Source: Reinekea marina (GTDB lineage: Bacteria > Pseudomonadota > Gammaproteobacteria > Pseudomonadales > Natronospirillaceae). From it: 64,000 bases of DNA. The notes below the pieces were generated by a model. The model saw only the letters and a program-made list of their open reading frames with translations. It did no database searches and was not told where the DNA came from. This document shows positions 1 through 9,025 of this stretch, piece by piece (the stretch's first letter is position 1; each line of letters starts with the position of its first letter). The stretch lies in assembly GCF_030409715.1 (NCBI RefSeq), contig NZ_JAUFQI010000001.1:248001-312000 (forward strand), given 5' to 3'. The translations under genes were made by a program, and so were the position numbers.

Positions 1-72
1 GGCTTAACCTTTGATTACGAACCCCCAGTACTGCGCCATTTTACCGCGCGGTTAAAACCGATAGAAAACTAA
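1..72 (+). CDS. possible C-terminal tail of a gene entering from the left
   Basis: Frame 1 is open from the first base to a TAA at 70-72 and would encode 23 residues ending in LKPIEN. It would overlap the stop codon of the convergent thioesterase gene. A stretch this short is open by chance about a third of the time, so support is weak. I do not recognise the peptide. Confidence 0.25.
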   Translation, partial: GLTFDYEPPVLRHFTARLKPIEN

Positions 73-497
73 AAGTATTGGTTTTCTAGTACATAGGTTG
101 GCAAGTCAGCTTCGTTTGGTATTTGGGTTGGCTTGCCGTTTTCATCGATCGCGACAAATTTAAAATGCCCTTCTGTCACTTTTTCGCGGTTACCAATGCG
201 GTCTCTTCTGACCCAAGCTTGCACATGAATAGTCATCGACGAACGACCAATTTCAGAAACTTGAGTATATATGCCCAGAATATCACCCACCTTAACCGGC
301 CGAATAAAGCTCATGCTGTCGAGCGCCACCGTAACCACACGCGATTGAGCACGCTGCCCAGCGCAAATGCCGGCCGCAATATCCATTTGCGACAACACCC
401 AGCCGCCAAAAATATCGCCCGCAGGGTTAGTATCGCTGGGCATAGCAATAGTGCGGGTGGTTAAACGGCCAATCGATTCTGCTTTGTCTGTTGTCAT
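69..497 (-). CDS. yciA: acyl-CoA thioesterase, YciA type (hot-dog fold)
   Basis: This 142-residue protein has the single hot-dog domain of YciA-type acyl-CoA hydrolases, cytoplasmic enzymes that release free CoA from acyl-CoAs. The N-terminal part carries the family signature NPAGDIFGGW followed by the helix with MDIAAG; the Asp of GDIFGGW is the expected catalytic residue. The middle segment (VTVALDSMSFIRPVKVGD) matches the conserved beta strand and the PV.VGD turn. Length is typical for the family. It stands alone, with about 95 bp separating it from the exporter gene upstream. The family assignment is firm; the acyl-chain preference cannot be read from sequence. Confidence 0.86.
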   Translation of the reverse strand: MTTDKAESIGRLTTRTIAMPSDTNPAGDIFGGWVLSQMDIAAGICAGQRAQSRVVTVALDSMSFIRPVKVGDILGIYTQVSEIGRSSMTIHVQAWVRRDRIGNREKVTEGHFKFVAIDENGKPTQIPNEADLPTYVLENQYF

Positions 498-592
498 GGT
501 TTGCGGTTCTGCTTTGTTTATAAGTTAAACAATAGTAGAGGGTTACCATTAGCGCACCAAGGCTCTGGCATCACAACAGCACTTCCCAAAAG

Positions 593-1537
593 TTAGCTAT
601 TGCGGCGACTGATGGCTAGCCCGGTTAAAATTAACAATAAACCGGCCAACATCGCCCAAGTGACTTGTTCATTCAGCATTATCACCCCGAAAATTACGCC
701 AAACACCGGCACCAAATAACCAACCTGCGATACAAAGGTGTAACCGGCTCGTTTGATTAAATAGAAACGTATTAAAAAGGTAATTCCAGTCGGCACAATA
801 CCTAACCAAGCCAATGCCAGTAAACCATGCAAAGCATTGGGTTGCAGGGCGGCGGCAATGGGCGTTTCAATAGCCAAGCTAAACGGAATGGTCATAGCAC
901 TGGCAAAAAGCAACACACACGCGGTCATCATGACACTGCTCACTCCATATATACGACGCGCAAACGCACCAGATACGGCATAACAGGTGGCGGCAAGTAA
1001 AATGGACAACTGAGGCAGCAAACCACCCAAACCATTCGCCAACGGCTGAATACCAATGACCAACAGTACGCCAATAAACCCTAACGAAAATCCGAAACTT
1101 TTGTATCGATTCATGCGCTCATCGGTGGTGGTAAAGTGCCCAATCACTAACGCAATCAAGGGACCAATGGCCATTAAAATAGCCGCCTGGCCCGATTCTA
1201 AGAATTGCTCACCCCATGGAATTAAGAAAAACGGCAAAGCGCAATTGAATAAACCAACCACAGCCAATAAGCCTAACACCGCAGGCGAACGAGGAAACTT
1301 TTCGCCACGCATCATGGCGTATAACAGCATCACCAACGCCCCGAAGCCAATACGACCCGCCGCCACCGTAATAGGACCAAAATCTATCAACGCAATTTTT
1401 ATGATGAAAAAAGACGAACCAAAAATAGCGCCCTGCAAAAAGAGCAACGCATAGGCAAGAAGAACTGGCGCTTGTAACGAACTGGAATTCTGTGTGGTCA
1501 AAGTGAACTCACTTTTTAGTAAAAGGTTAACATGCAA
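593..1537 (-). CDS. EamA/DMT-family inner-membrane transporter
   Basis: The 314-residue product is almost wholly hydrophobic, with about ten predicted membrane segments arranged as two EamA repeats (about residues 30-160 and 170-312). The first repeat begins with LFLQGAIFGSSFFIIKIAL and the second ends with VPVFGVIFGVIMLNEQ, both typical of drug/metabolite exporters. The substrate is unknown. The first 15 or so residues are poorly conserved-looking and no clear ribosome site precedes the ATG, so a start a few codons downstream (TTG codon 13) is possible. No partner gene is adjacent in an obvious operon. Confidence 0.8.
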   Translation of the reverse strand: MHVNLLLKSEFTLTTQNSSSLQAPVLLAYALLFLQGAIFGSSFFIIKIALIDFGPITVAAGRIGFGALVMLLYAMMRGEKFPRSPAVLGLLAVVGLFNCALPFFLIPWGEQFLESGQAAILMAIGPLIALVIGHFTTTDERMNRYKSFGFSLGFIGVLLVIGIQPLANGLGGLLPQLSILLAATCYAVSGAFARRIYGVSSVMMTACVLLFASAMTIPFSLAIETPIAAALQPNALHGLLALAWLGIVPTGITFLIRFYLIKRAGYTFVSQVGYLVPVFGVIFGVIMLNEQVTWAMLAGLLLILTGLAISRRNS

Positions 1538-1589
1538 AAAGGCTTGGCTTATTCAGAGGCTGCAATCGCCAAAACGCAAAGAAGCATCT

Positions 1590-2588
1590 TTAAGGCAGCG
1601 AAGATAACCGCTCGGTAATAAGCGATTCTACCAATTCGATATCGATCAGATAATACAACGATTCCCAGCCCCATGGCGTGCGGCCGATGTTATGAAATAA
1701 TACCCCAGCCACCATGTCTTCTGCACTGAAGTTTTCATAATGATCAGCAAAATAAAGCGCCGCCTTACCTTGCTCACCATCACCCAGCAACCGGCGCATG
1801 TTTCCAATGCCACTGTGGTAAGTTTGCACCAGCAGCAAGCCAAACAATCGCTCCCGCTTAGCCACCGGCACATGCCCAAAGCGACTCATAAACAAAGGTT
1901 CTAAATTGCGACGATTCAACACATACAACCTAACGGCGCAATCGACTTGCGCCATACGGTGCCGATAAAAACGCGTAGGAATTTCGCAATCTTGCAGAAC
2001 TTGCTCACGCAGTTGAAAAATACCAATGGCATTATCACGGGAGGTAGCGGCCTTATCGGCCCCGCTTTCAATCACCAATTGCGCCAAAAATAACTCGAAA
2101 CTTAACGCTTGCAGAGGCTGTTTAAAATTGCCTTGCCTATGCTGCCAAACCAATTGAACCGTTTCAGCCAAAGAAATTGGCTGCTGTTTACTGCCCGCAG
2201 TAATGCCATCCCAAGTTCCCCACAACCGATCGGCCTTTGCATCGCCAAACAAACTCGCCACCGAATCATCGACATTCACATGAGGCTGATTACAAGACAG
2301 CGCAAACGGGTAGCCCAAAGAACTCTCACTGCCTGCCAACCATTGGCTAACCAAACCATTATTGAAATAGGTTTCACGTCGCTCGTTCAACAAAGCTTGT
2401 GTCGCTTTATCGCTCGGGGCATTCTCCATCCAACCTAAAAAGCGCCCAGAAATATCAAATAAAATATGGCGACTTGCCGTTTCACAATAAGCCTCACCAA
2501 ACAAAACCCAACGACGAATAGTCTGAAAATTCGACGTCATCCCGTTAGCCGAATAATAAGGCGCATTGCGGATAACATCCGTCCACAC
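1590..2588 (-). CDS. putative secreted lysozyme-fold protein; start probably disrupted
   Basis: I do not recognise a named family with certainty. Around residues 165-185 the motif ESGADKAATSRDNAIGIFQL resembles the catalytic Glu and GxxQL signature of SLT-type lytic transglycosylases, and two Cys (DCEIP and VDCA) follow. The GTG at 2588 is only a nominal start: the same frame stays open upstream and encodes a convincing signal peptide (basic LRK, hydrophobic LFILFCSLSGF, then SASAS) with no usable start codon. An ATG at 2691 overlaps the stop of the upstream lipoprotein gene, as expected in an operon, but lies one base out of frame. Dropping one base from the T5 run at 2677-2681 would join them. 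The likely product acts on peptidoglycan in the periplasm; this is inference. Confidence 0.6.
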   Translation of the reverse strand: MWTDVIRNAPYYSANGMTSNFQTIRRWVLFGEAYCETASRHILFDISGRFLGWMENAPSDKATQALLNERRETYFNNGLVSQWLAGSESSLGYPFALSCNQPHVNVDDSVASLFGDAKADRLWGTWDGITAGSKQQPISLAETVQLVWQHRQGNFKQPLQALSFELFLAQLVIESGADKAATSRDNAIGIFQLREQVLQDCEIPTRFYRHRMAQVDCAVRLYVLNRRNLEPLFMSRFGHVPVAKRERLFGLLLVQTYHSGIGNMRRLLGDGEQGKAALYFADHYENFSAEDMVAGVLFHNIGRTPWGWESLYYLIDIELVESLITERLSSLP

Positions 2589-2683
2589 CGAAGCACTCGC
2601 AGAGAATGAAAACCCTGAAAGGCTGCAGAATAGGATGAAGAGTTGGGATGTTTTCCTTAGGATTACTTTAACCCTCTTTTTGC

Positions 2684-3094
2684 TTATTCATAAGTTTCGC
2701 CTTTATATTTTAACCAACCGTCTACATGCTTTCCGGCCGGGTCGTGATGAGTCCAATGAATAACCCCGCCTTCATCATTCCATTCGTAAACACCATAGAA
2801 TTCAATTCGATTTCCAGTGGCGATTACATCGATCCGTGGAGCAATATCAATATTATGTGCAATAAGTAACGTTTGACCAGAATCTAAAGTAACGATAAAA
2901 CGCTGATGCTTATCACCTTCAGTATCATCTGCCAATAACCTGGTCACTTCACCAGAACCCTCAACCTGAAGACCACTGGTTTTATTATCATAGGCGTTCT
3001 GAAGAATTTCGTCAGATTCAGACAAAGGCTCTTCGCAGCCTGCTAAAAACAACAGACTAGCGATGACAACTAGACTTTTAAGGACTTTATTCAT
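2684..3094 (-). CDS. DUF3465 family lipoprotein
   Basis: This 136-residue protein begins with a lipoprotein signal (hydrophobic SLVVIASLLFLAGC, Cys at residue 20), so it should be lipid-anchored in the envelope. The mature part carries the features of DUF3465: GSGEVTRLLADD, HQRFIVTLDSGQTLLIAHNID, and the C-terminal EWNDEGGVIHWTHHDP followed by GWL. The His-rich WTHHD segment is strictly kept in the family, whose function is unknown. Its stop overlaps the ATG at 2691 thought to belong to the downstream lysozyme-like gene, so the two are probably co-transcribed. Confidence 0.82.
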   Translation of the reverse strand: MNKVLKSLVVIASLLFLAGCEEPLSESDEILQNAYDNKTSGLQVEGSGEVTRLLADDTEGDKHQRFIVTLDSGQTLLIAHNIDIAPRIDVIATGNRIEFYGVYEWNDEGGVIHWTHHDPAGKHVDGWLKYKGETYE

Positions 3095-3659
3095 TCGAGA
3101 GGGTACCTTTTAATTGTAGTTTAAGCGTGTCCCATATAGACAAGCTACTTATAATGACAAGCAAGCAGATGATTCTATGTGAATTCATGTGATCCAGAAA
3201 GCCTAGACTTAGGAAAAAGACCTAACAAAGCTCGCAAGCTTCTTAGATAGCCCTGACAATATCGCTTCAATAGACCTAGATAACCACAATGCAAGCCATA
3301 GCAATGACGGCCAAAAGCTCGGTGGTATTAGCTAAGTTTGGGGTTCAGACTCAACCGGTTGAATGTGGACCATTACCACCAAACCAAGTCATTTAGCGCA
3401 GCGCTCTTTATGTGGGTAATGTTGTTTTCGAATTAGGTGGATAACTACAAGCAAGGATTTGGTTTCTCGGGAAATACGCTGTGCGCAATAGCCAAATTAA
3501 TGAGGGCAGGATGTCTGAATTAACACGCAAAAACAGCTCCAGAATGTAACAATGTAAATAAAAGGACATCTAGTTCATATCACTTCCACATTATAATTGG
3601 CCAAAAAACAACCTATTATGACAAGTGGACGCTAATATTTTGCAGGTGGAAGTCATATT
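3095..3659. other. 565-bp gap at the left edge of the defence island
   Basis: No convincing gene is visible. A 40-codon stop-to-stop segment at 3213-3335 on the plus strand is open but has no start and no recognisable similarity. The right end holds the likely dnd promoter: TATAAT at 3592-3597 and an inverted repeat. No tRNA, integrase or clear attachment repeat was seen. Confidence 0.5.
3582..3653 (+). promoter_or_regulatory. inverted repeat around the dndB promoter
   Basis: The octamer ACTTCCAC at 3582-3589 is repeated in inverted form (GTGGAAGT) at 3646-3653, bracketing TATAAT at 3592-3597 and ending just before the dndB start. DndB-type proteins are known to repress their own operon, so this is a candidate operator; that link is inference. 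Confidence 0.4.
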
Positions 3660-4820
3660 TTGACTTCCAAATTACTTCGTGATGTTTTAAAGTGTCGCGC
3701 AAGTTCGAAAAGCGAGGAGCTCGCCGTGGCAAAATCACTTATTAATGAATACAGTCATAAATTCCCAGCTGTGCGAGGAATGCAGGCAGGCAGGCCTTGC
3801 TATATTGCTATGTGTCCAATGCGGCTCGTCCCGAAGATATTTGAGTTTGATGGCGAGGAAGTTCCTCCAGAAATGCGTGCACAACGCGTTTTAAACAAAG
3901 CCCGAATTCCTGAAATCGCAGATTATCTAATATCTAATCAATCTGATTATACGCTGTCTGCAATTACAGCCTCTATAAATGAACAGGTCCACTTTGAACC
4001 GATGGCAGATACTGGTCCTGCAGTTAATATGGGAATGTTAACGGTCTCTATGAGCGCTCAAATATTAATAAATGACGGACAGCACCGAAGAGCGGCTATT
4101 GAAGAAGCAATAAAGGAGGCCCATGAATTAGGCCACGACAATATTCCTGTCTTGTTTTTCGTAGATGAAGGGTTACAAAGAGCACAACAGATGTTCGCAG
4201 ATTTAAATAAGCATGCTGTACGACCGAACGATTCATTGAGTACCTTGTATGACCATCGTGATCCTAACTCAGAACTCGCTAGGTATATTGTTGAAAAGGT
4301 AGATTGTTTCAATCGACTAACAGAAATGGAAAAATCTAGCTTATCAAACAGAAGCTCAAAGTTATTCACTTTAAGCAGTATTAAGTTAGCAAGCAGAAGC
4401 TTATTGCGAAAATCAGCTAAGGACTCTTTCACTCAAGAAGAGAAAGACTTAGCGGTCGAATACTGGTCTGAAGTATGCGCCAATATTCCAGATTGGGCTG
4501 CAGCATTAAAGAAAGAAGTCTCGACTGCTGAGCTAAGAAAGAACTACATACATGCCCATGGTGTTGCACTGCAAGCGCTAGGTAACGCCGGCGCAGATTT
4601 AATAAGCAAGAGACCGAAGTCCTGGAAGCCCAAAATTAAAAATCTTAAGGCAATTGACTGGTCACGCTCTAATTCAGAGGTTTGGGAAGGCAGAGCTCTT
4701 GTGTATGGCAAACTTAGCAAAGCCAGAGCTAATGTCACCCTTACAGCCAACCTCATTCGGCAGGCTTTCGACTTAGCCCTTGAAGGGGATAACCTAATTT
4801 TAGAAGAGCAATTTAAATAA
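3660..4820 (+). CDS. dndB: DNA phosphorothioation regulator DndB (DGQHR domain)
   Basis: This 386-residue protein contains the diagnostic DGQHR motif at about residues 139-143, followed by RRAAIEEA, and is the first gene of a dndB-C-D-E set. DndB/DptB is not needed for sulfur insertion itself; it acts as a DNA-binding regulator that limits expression and modification frequency. The start is a TTG preceded by an AGGTGGA sequence, with no in-frame ATG nearby. A one-base overlap region with dndC (TAATG) indicates translational coupling. Size matches the family. The assignment is very secure from motif plus gene order. Confidence 0.92.
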   Translation: MTSKLLRDVLKCRASSKSEELAVAKSLINEYSHKFPAVRGMQAGRPCYIAMCPMRLVPKIFEFDGEEVPPEMRAQRVLNKARIPEIADYLISNQSDYTLSAITASINEQVHFEPMADTGPAVNMGMLTVSMSAQILINDGQHRRAAIEEAIKEAHELGHDNIPVLFFVDEGLQRAQQMFADLNKHAVRPNDSLSTLYDHRDPNSELARYIVEKVDCFNRLTEMEKSSLSNRSSKLFTLSSIKLASRSLLRKSAKDSFTQEEKDLAVEYWSEVCANIPDWAAALKKEVSTAELRKNYIHAHGVALQALGNAGADLISKRPKSWKPKIKNLKAIDWSRSNSEVWEGRALVYGKLSKARANVTLTANLIRQAFDLALEGDNLILEEQFK

Positions 4821-6361
4821 TGAGTACATCGCAAACGACATATTCATCTATGGATGAAATGCTTCAGAATGAATCTGCAGCCGGAAGACCATTAACCGAT
4901 TTAATCGGTGAAATTCAATCAATCTACTTAGGCGACGATAAGCCATGGGTGATTGGCTTTAGTGGTGGTAAGGATAGCACTACAATTTTGTCGCTCATCT
5001 ATGTGGCAATTGAAAACCTGAAACCAGAGAAACGCCATAAGCATATCTATGTGATTTCATCAGATACCCTAGTAGAAACGCCAATGGTTGTCGATATGAT
5101 TGAAAGTGTTATCACGACGATAAATGAAAAGGCGAAGACAAATGGTCTACCGATGTCTGCCCACCAAGTACACCCCAAAATGGATCAAACTTTTTGGACC
5201 AACCTACTAGGCAAAGGCTACCCTGCGCCAACACAGAATTTTCGTTGGTGCACTGAGCGAATGAAAATTGACCCAGTCAGTGAATTCATTCTCGACAAGG
5301 TAACCCGATTCGGTGAAGTGGTCGTTGTTTTGGGTGCTAGAAGCGATGAAAGCGCGTCACGGGCCCAAGTTATCGCTAAGCACAAAATTGATGGCTCTTC
5401 GCTTTCTCGTCATTCATCGTTGCCCGGGGCCTTCACCTACATGCCCATAGAAGACTGGACATTTGATGATGTCTGGTTGTATTTATTAGGGGCTCCCGCA
5501 CCTTGGGGTGGGGATCATTTTGAGTTATTTGATTTGTATAAAGATTCCTCGGCAGGCGAATGCCCATTAGTCATAGACACCAAAACTCCATCTTGCGGTA
5601 ACTCTCGGTTCGGATGCTGGACATGTACCGTAGTTACTAAAGACCGTGCGATGGAAGGGCTCATAGATTCAGGAGAGACATGGCTACAAGAGTTAAAAGA
5701 CTTTAGAGACCAGCTATACCACAGCACGCTCCCTGAAAATAAAGAAATATACCGAAACTACAAGCGACGTACAGGCAAGGTTCAGTATGCTCGAAAAAAC
5801 ATCGATAGTGATGCTACTGAAGTCAAAACCATTCCCGGTCCATATTGGATGGAGCGTCGTCAAATCTGGCTTAAAGAGCTTCTCAATATTGAGAAAAAAC
5901 TAAGAGACGCTGGACGAGATATAACACTAATTCAACCAGAGGAACTCTATGCAATCCGCCGCGAATGGATGTTTGACCCTAACGAGCCGGATTGGGCAGA
6001 TACGGTTCCCAAGATTTACCGTGATGTATACGGTACTGATTTAGATTGGGCCGACCAAGACGCAGGCAGCTTTACCCAAACCGATGCAGACATACTTAAC
6101 TCACTCGGTACGGAATTTGATGTACCTGCCGAGCTTGTGATGAAGTTGCTTGAGCTTGAACACGCAATGGATGGGTTAAGCCGAAGGAAAGGTCTATATA
6201 AAAAAGTCGACAGTCTCTTGAAGCAAGATTGGGGAACTTACGAAGATATTCGAGAGAAAATGGTTAAAAACAAACACCAAATAGGTCTCGATAAAAATAT
6301 TGATAAAGGCTATGACGAACGCCTATTAGAACTTGCTAAAGAACTAGAGAGCCTAAATTAA
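4820..6361 (+). CDS. dndC: DNA phosphorothioation protein DndC (PAPS reductase-like ATP pyrophosphatase)
   Basis: DndC activates the DNA backbone with ATP and relays sulfur through an iron-sulfur cluster during phosphorothioate formation. The PP-loop SGGKDS lies at residues 48-53. Four Cys are positioned to hold the 4Fe-4S cluster: Cys144 (RWCTER) and Cys259, Cys266 and Cys269 (SCGNSRFGCWTC). The 513-residue length is usual. Its stop codon overlaps the dndD start by one base (TAATG), so the genes are coupled. The cysteine desulfurase DndA that normally supplies sulfur is not in the window; a chromosomal IscS probably replaces it, as in other DndA-less systems. Confidence 0.95.
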   Translation: MSTSQTTYSSMDEMLQNESAAGRPLTDLIGEIQSIYLGDDKPWVIGFSGGKDSTTILSLIYVAIENLKPEKRHKHIYVISSDTLVETPMVVDMIESVITTINEKAKTNGLPMSAHQVHPKMDQTFWTNLLGKGYPAPTQNFRWCTERMKIDPVSEFILDKVTRFGEVVVVLGARSDESASRAQVIAKHKIDGSSLSRHSSLPGAFTYMPIEDWTFDDVWLYLLGAPAPWGGDHFELFDLYKDSSAGECPLVIDTKTPSCGNSRFGCWTCTVVTKDRAMEGLIDSGETWLQELKDFRDQLYHSTLPENKEIYRNYKRRTGKVQYARKNIDSDATEVKTIPGPYWMERRQIWLKELLNIEKKLRDAGRDITLIQPEELYAIRREWMFDPNEPDWADTVPKIYRDVYGTDLDWADQDAGSFTQTDADILNSLGTEFDVPAELVMKLLELEHAMDGLSRRKGLYKKVDSLLKQDWGTYEDIREKMVKNKHQIGLDKNIDKGYDERLLELAKELESLN

Positions 6362-8331
6362 TGATTTTAAACACTTTAACTCTACAAGATTTTGGTGTCT
6401 TTAGTGGTTGCCACGAAATAAACTTAGAACCTAAAGAAAAATACGGTCGCAAGCGACCCATTATACTATTTGGCGGGCTCAATGGCGCAGGTAAGACAAC
6501 AACTCTGACGGCTGTTCGCTTAGCACTGTATGGTAAACAAAGCCTTGGCAAATCGATTCCCTTAGCTAAATACCACCAATACCTTGCGGACTCTATTCAT
6601 AAAAGCCATGAGCAGCTTATACCAATAAATCATGCGTCCATTAGCTTAAGCTTCACCTATGGTAAACATGGGGTTTTAAGCGAATACCACGTTACACGGT
6701 CCTGGGAAGTCAAAGGCTCTTCAACTACTGAATATTTAAACATTGAAAAAGACGGCGAATTACTCAGTGGCTTAAATGCCGAGCAGTTACAAAGTTTTTT
6801 AAGTGAGCTAATTCCTATTGGAGTAGCTGACTTATTTTTCTTTGATGGCGAGAAAATCGCCGAATTAGCAGAAGACAACACGAACGAAGCCTTGGCTGAT
6901 GCGATTAACCGCCTCTTAGGCCTTGATATTGTAGAACGATTAAGAACTGATTTGGGCATTTACCTAAGGGAGCATACTCAAGACAAGCTTCCGAAAAACA
7001 TTTCAAACGATATTAAAAATTTGGAGTCACAATACCAAGACTTCTATAATCAATATCAGCAGAAGTTAAACCTCGTTAGTGAGCTTAAGGCAAAAGAAGG
7101 CTCATTAAATGCAGATATTGAAGCTCTGAACAATCGACTCAATGATCTTGGCGGCGCTTGGGCGAAAAGTAAGCAAGTTGAAGAGCAAAAAGTTGACCTT
7201 CTTATTGCAGAGAAACAACGACTAAATGCAGAACTGACTATGTTGTTTAGCGATACGTTTCCACTCTCCCTCGCACCAAATTCGCTAAGTGCGCTCTTAA
7301 AAAAACTTGAAGCTGAACGTGAAACAAAAACAAACCTAGCATCTAGAGAAAAGCTAGCCGCCAAAATAGAGCAACTTAAGAATCAACTTAAAGAATTAGA
7401 AGGCGTCGAAACTGCAATCAACAATACCTTTGCCGACGTATTGGATAGCTCATCGGATGTTGAAGTCATTCATGATATTTCAGACTCAGAATTTCAAACA
7501 ATTAGTCACACCATAACCCATAAATTACCAGAACAAATTAGAAGTTTTAAGTCATTAGCAAGCCAACTAGAAATGACTGAGGCAGGAATTGGAGCCGCTG
7601 CCGACAATATTGCCCGCGCACCGGATGAAAGCCGCTTAGAGGCTATACTTGCGGAACTGGGTGAGCTCCAAAAAGCCCTCGGCTCAGTTACTACTGAAAT
7701 CGAACAAGAAAAAAGTAATGCTAAGAAGCTATTACGTGAAGCGATGGATACCATGCGTAAGTTAAAGGAGCTTGACATAAAATATTCATCTTCGATGAAT
7801 CTAGACCAAGGCATCGAACTGGCTTCTAGTGCACGCGAACTGCTTTCTGAATTCGGGCGCATTACTAAAATCCGGAAAATAGAGATCCTGGAGCAAGAGT
7901 TCATTAAATCTTTTAGCAAGCTTGCTCGAAAAGAAGATATGGAAGTTCAAGCAAAGATAGATCCAAAAACGTTTAATGTCACGTTAACGGATTTGCATGG
8001 GAAGAAAATAAACAAAAAGAAATTATCGGCTGGTGAAAAACAAATATTTGCAATTGCTATGCTGGAAGCTTTAGGAAGAACATCAGGCCGTAACTTACCG
8101 ATCATCATCGATACCCCCTTAGGACGGCTTGACTCCCATCACCGAACAAAACTGGTGAAAAATTACTTCCCAACAGCGAGCCATCAGGTATTGATTCTAT
8201 CTACCGATACTGAAATTGACGAAAGCTTCTATAAAGACCTTTCGCCTGAGATATCCCACGCGTTCTACGTAGACTACGATGCCACTGAAGGTTCATCCAG
8301 CTACACCGAAGGCTATTTTTGGCGTAAGTGA
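6361..8331 (+). CDS. dndD: DNA phosphorothioation ATPase DndD (SMC/Rad50-like)
   Basis: DndD is the ATPase of the modification complex and resembles SbcC/Rad50. The Walker A motif (GGLNGAGKTTT, Lys45) sits near the N-terminus, a long coiled coil rich in Lys, Glu, Leu and Gln spans about residues 210-520, and the C-terminal head has the ABC signature LSAGEKQ and Walker B LPIIIDTPLGRLD. The 656-residue length fits the family. It follows dndC with a TAATG junction and is separated from dndE by 13 bp. It should work with DndC and DndE to nick or open DNA for sulfur replacement. Confidence 0.95.
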   Translation: MILNTLTLQDFGVFSGCHEINLEPKEKYGRKRPIILFGGLNGAGKTTTLTAVRLALYGKQSLGKSIPLAKYHQYLADSIHKSHEQLIPINHASISLSFTYGKHGVLSEYHVTRSWEVKGSSTTEYLNIEKDGELLSGLNAEQLQSFLSELIPIGVADLFFFDGEKIAELAEDNTNEALADAINRLLGLDIVERLRTDLGIYLREHTQDKLPKNISNDIKNLESQYQDFYNQYQQKLNLVSELKAKEGSLNADIEALNNRLNDLGGAWAKSKQVEEQKVDLLIAEKQRLNAELTMLFSDTFPLSLAPNSLSALLKKLEAERETKTNLASREKLAAKIEQLKNQLKELEGVETAINNTFADVLDSSSDVEVIHDISDSEFQTISHTITHKLPEQIRSFKSLASQLEMTEAGIGAAADNIARAPDESRLEAILAELGELQKALGSVTTEIEQEKSNAKKLLREAMDTMRKLKELDIKYSSSMNLDQGIELASSARELLSEFGRITKIRKIEILEQEFIKSFSKLARKEDMEVQAKIDPKTFNVTLTDLHGKKINKKKLSAGEKQIFAIAMLEALGRTSGRNLPIIIDTPLGRLDSHHRTKLVKNYFPTASHQVLILSTDTEIDESFYKDLSPEISHAFYVDYDATEGSSSYTEGYFWRK

Positions 8332-8344
8332 GAGGATTTAAACA

Positions 8345-8683
8345 ATGTTACCAAATGAAATGAAAATTACAGACAAAGCCTTTAACTCATTAAGACGCTT
8401 CCACCTAAATACTGGGGTAACCGTAAACATCGGTGCCAGACTTGCATTCTTTAAATCTATTGAAAGTGGCTATATATATGACGGAAAGGAAATTGAACCC
8501 CGGCAACGACAGCTGAGTAAGCATGTATGGCTTGGGGGGCTTGAACAGATTGTAGAAATTTTGTTAAAAGAACGCTATCGCGAATATGACGACAAAGCAT
8601 TGTATAGAGCCTGGAATGCTCATGTAGAAGATGGTGCAGCATCAATTGAAGGGAAAACAAACCTTAGCTCATTTGCCCAGTAA
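8345..8683 (+). CDS. dndE: DNA phosphorothioation protein DndE
   Basis: This 112-residue protein matches DndE in size and context. DndE is a small, mostly helical protein that forms tetramers and binds nicked double-stranded DNA through lysine-rich surfaces. Here the N-terminal half has NSLRRFHLNTG and the central ARLAFFKSIE helix expected for the family. AGAGGATTT precedes the ATG at good spacing. It ends the dndB-C-D-E operon; downstream is 340 bp holding a decayed transposase end and then the 3' end of the convergent dpt operon. Confidence 0.9.
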   Translation: MLPNEMKITDKAFNSLRRFHLNTGVTVNIGARLAFFKSIESGYIYDGKEIEPRQRQLSKHVWLGGLEQIVEILLKERYREYDDKALYRAWNAHVEDGAASIEGKTNLSSFAQ

Positions 8684-8829
8684 CTATACTTAGGATTTAT
8701 GATATGAAATAAACTAATCAGCCGAAACCTTTACTGCTGCTTCATAAATTCTCATTTAAATTATATAGGTTGTTGAAGTTTGAAAAATGACTATTAGTAG
8801 ACTGTTATATCTTCAACGGCTTAAATTAG

Positions 8830-8958
8830 GTTAAGAAGCTCACTAAAGATTGGATCGAAACCTATAATAATGAACGGCCACATAATTCACTCAATGATAT
8901 AATACCTAATGAGTATAAAAATGTGGCTCAAATATTCTACGAAATAACTGCGTTATAA
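8830..8958 (+). pseudogene. IS3-family transposase remnant (C-terminal end)
   Basis: An open segment of 42 codons ending in TAA encodes KDWIETYNNERPHNSLN followed by PNEY, the highly characteristic C-terminal end of the IS3-family OrfB integrase (W..YN..RPH.SL....P..Y). A stop lies immediately upstream in frame and no start, DDE triad or terminal inverted repeat is visible, so only a relic survives. It shows that an insertion sequence once landed between the two arms of the defence island. The flanking sequence at 8684-8829 and 8959-9025 holds nothing else I can name. Confidence 0.8.
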
Positions 8959-9025
8959 ATAGGTATTTACAGTTCAAACTATCTATAACTACAGTTACAA
9001 CATACTCGGATTAAATACTAGTCAA

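Noticed and set aside
3213..3335. A 40-codon open stretch that could be a gene remnant left of dndB
   Set aside because: No start codon, ribosome site or recognisable similarity; open stretches this size are common in intergenic DNA.
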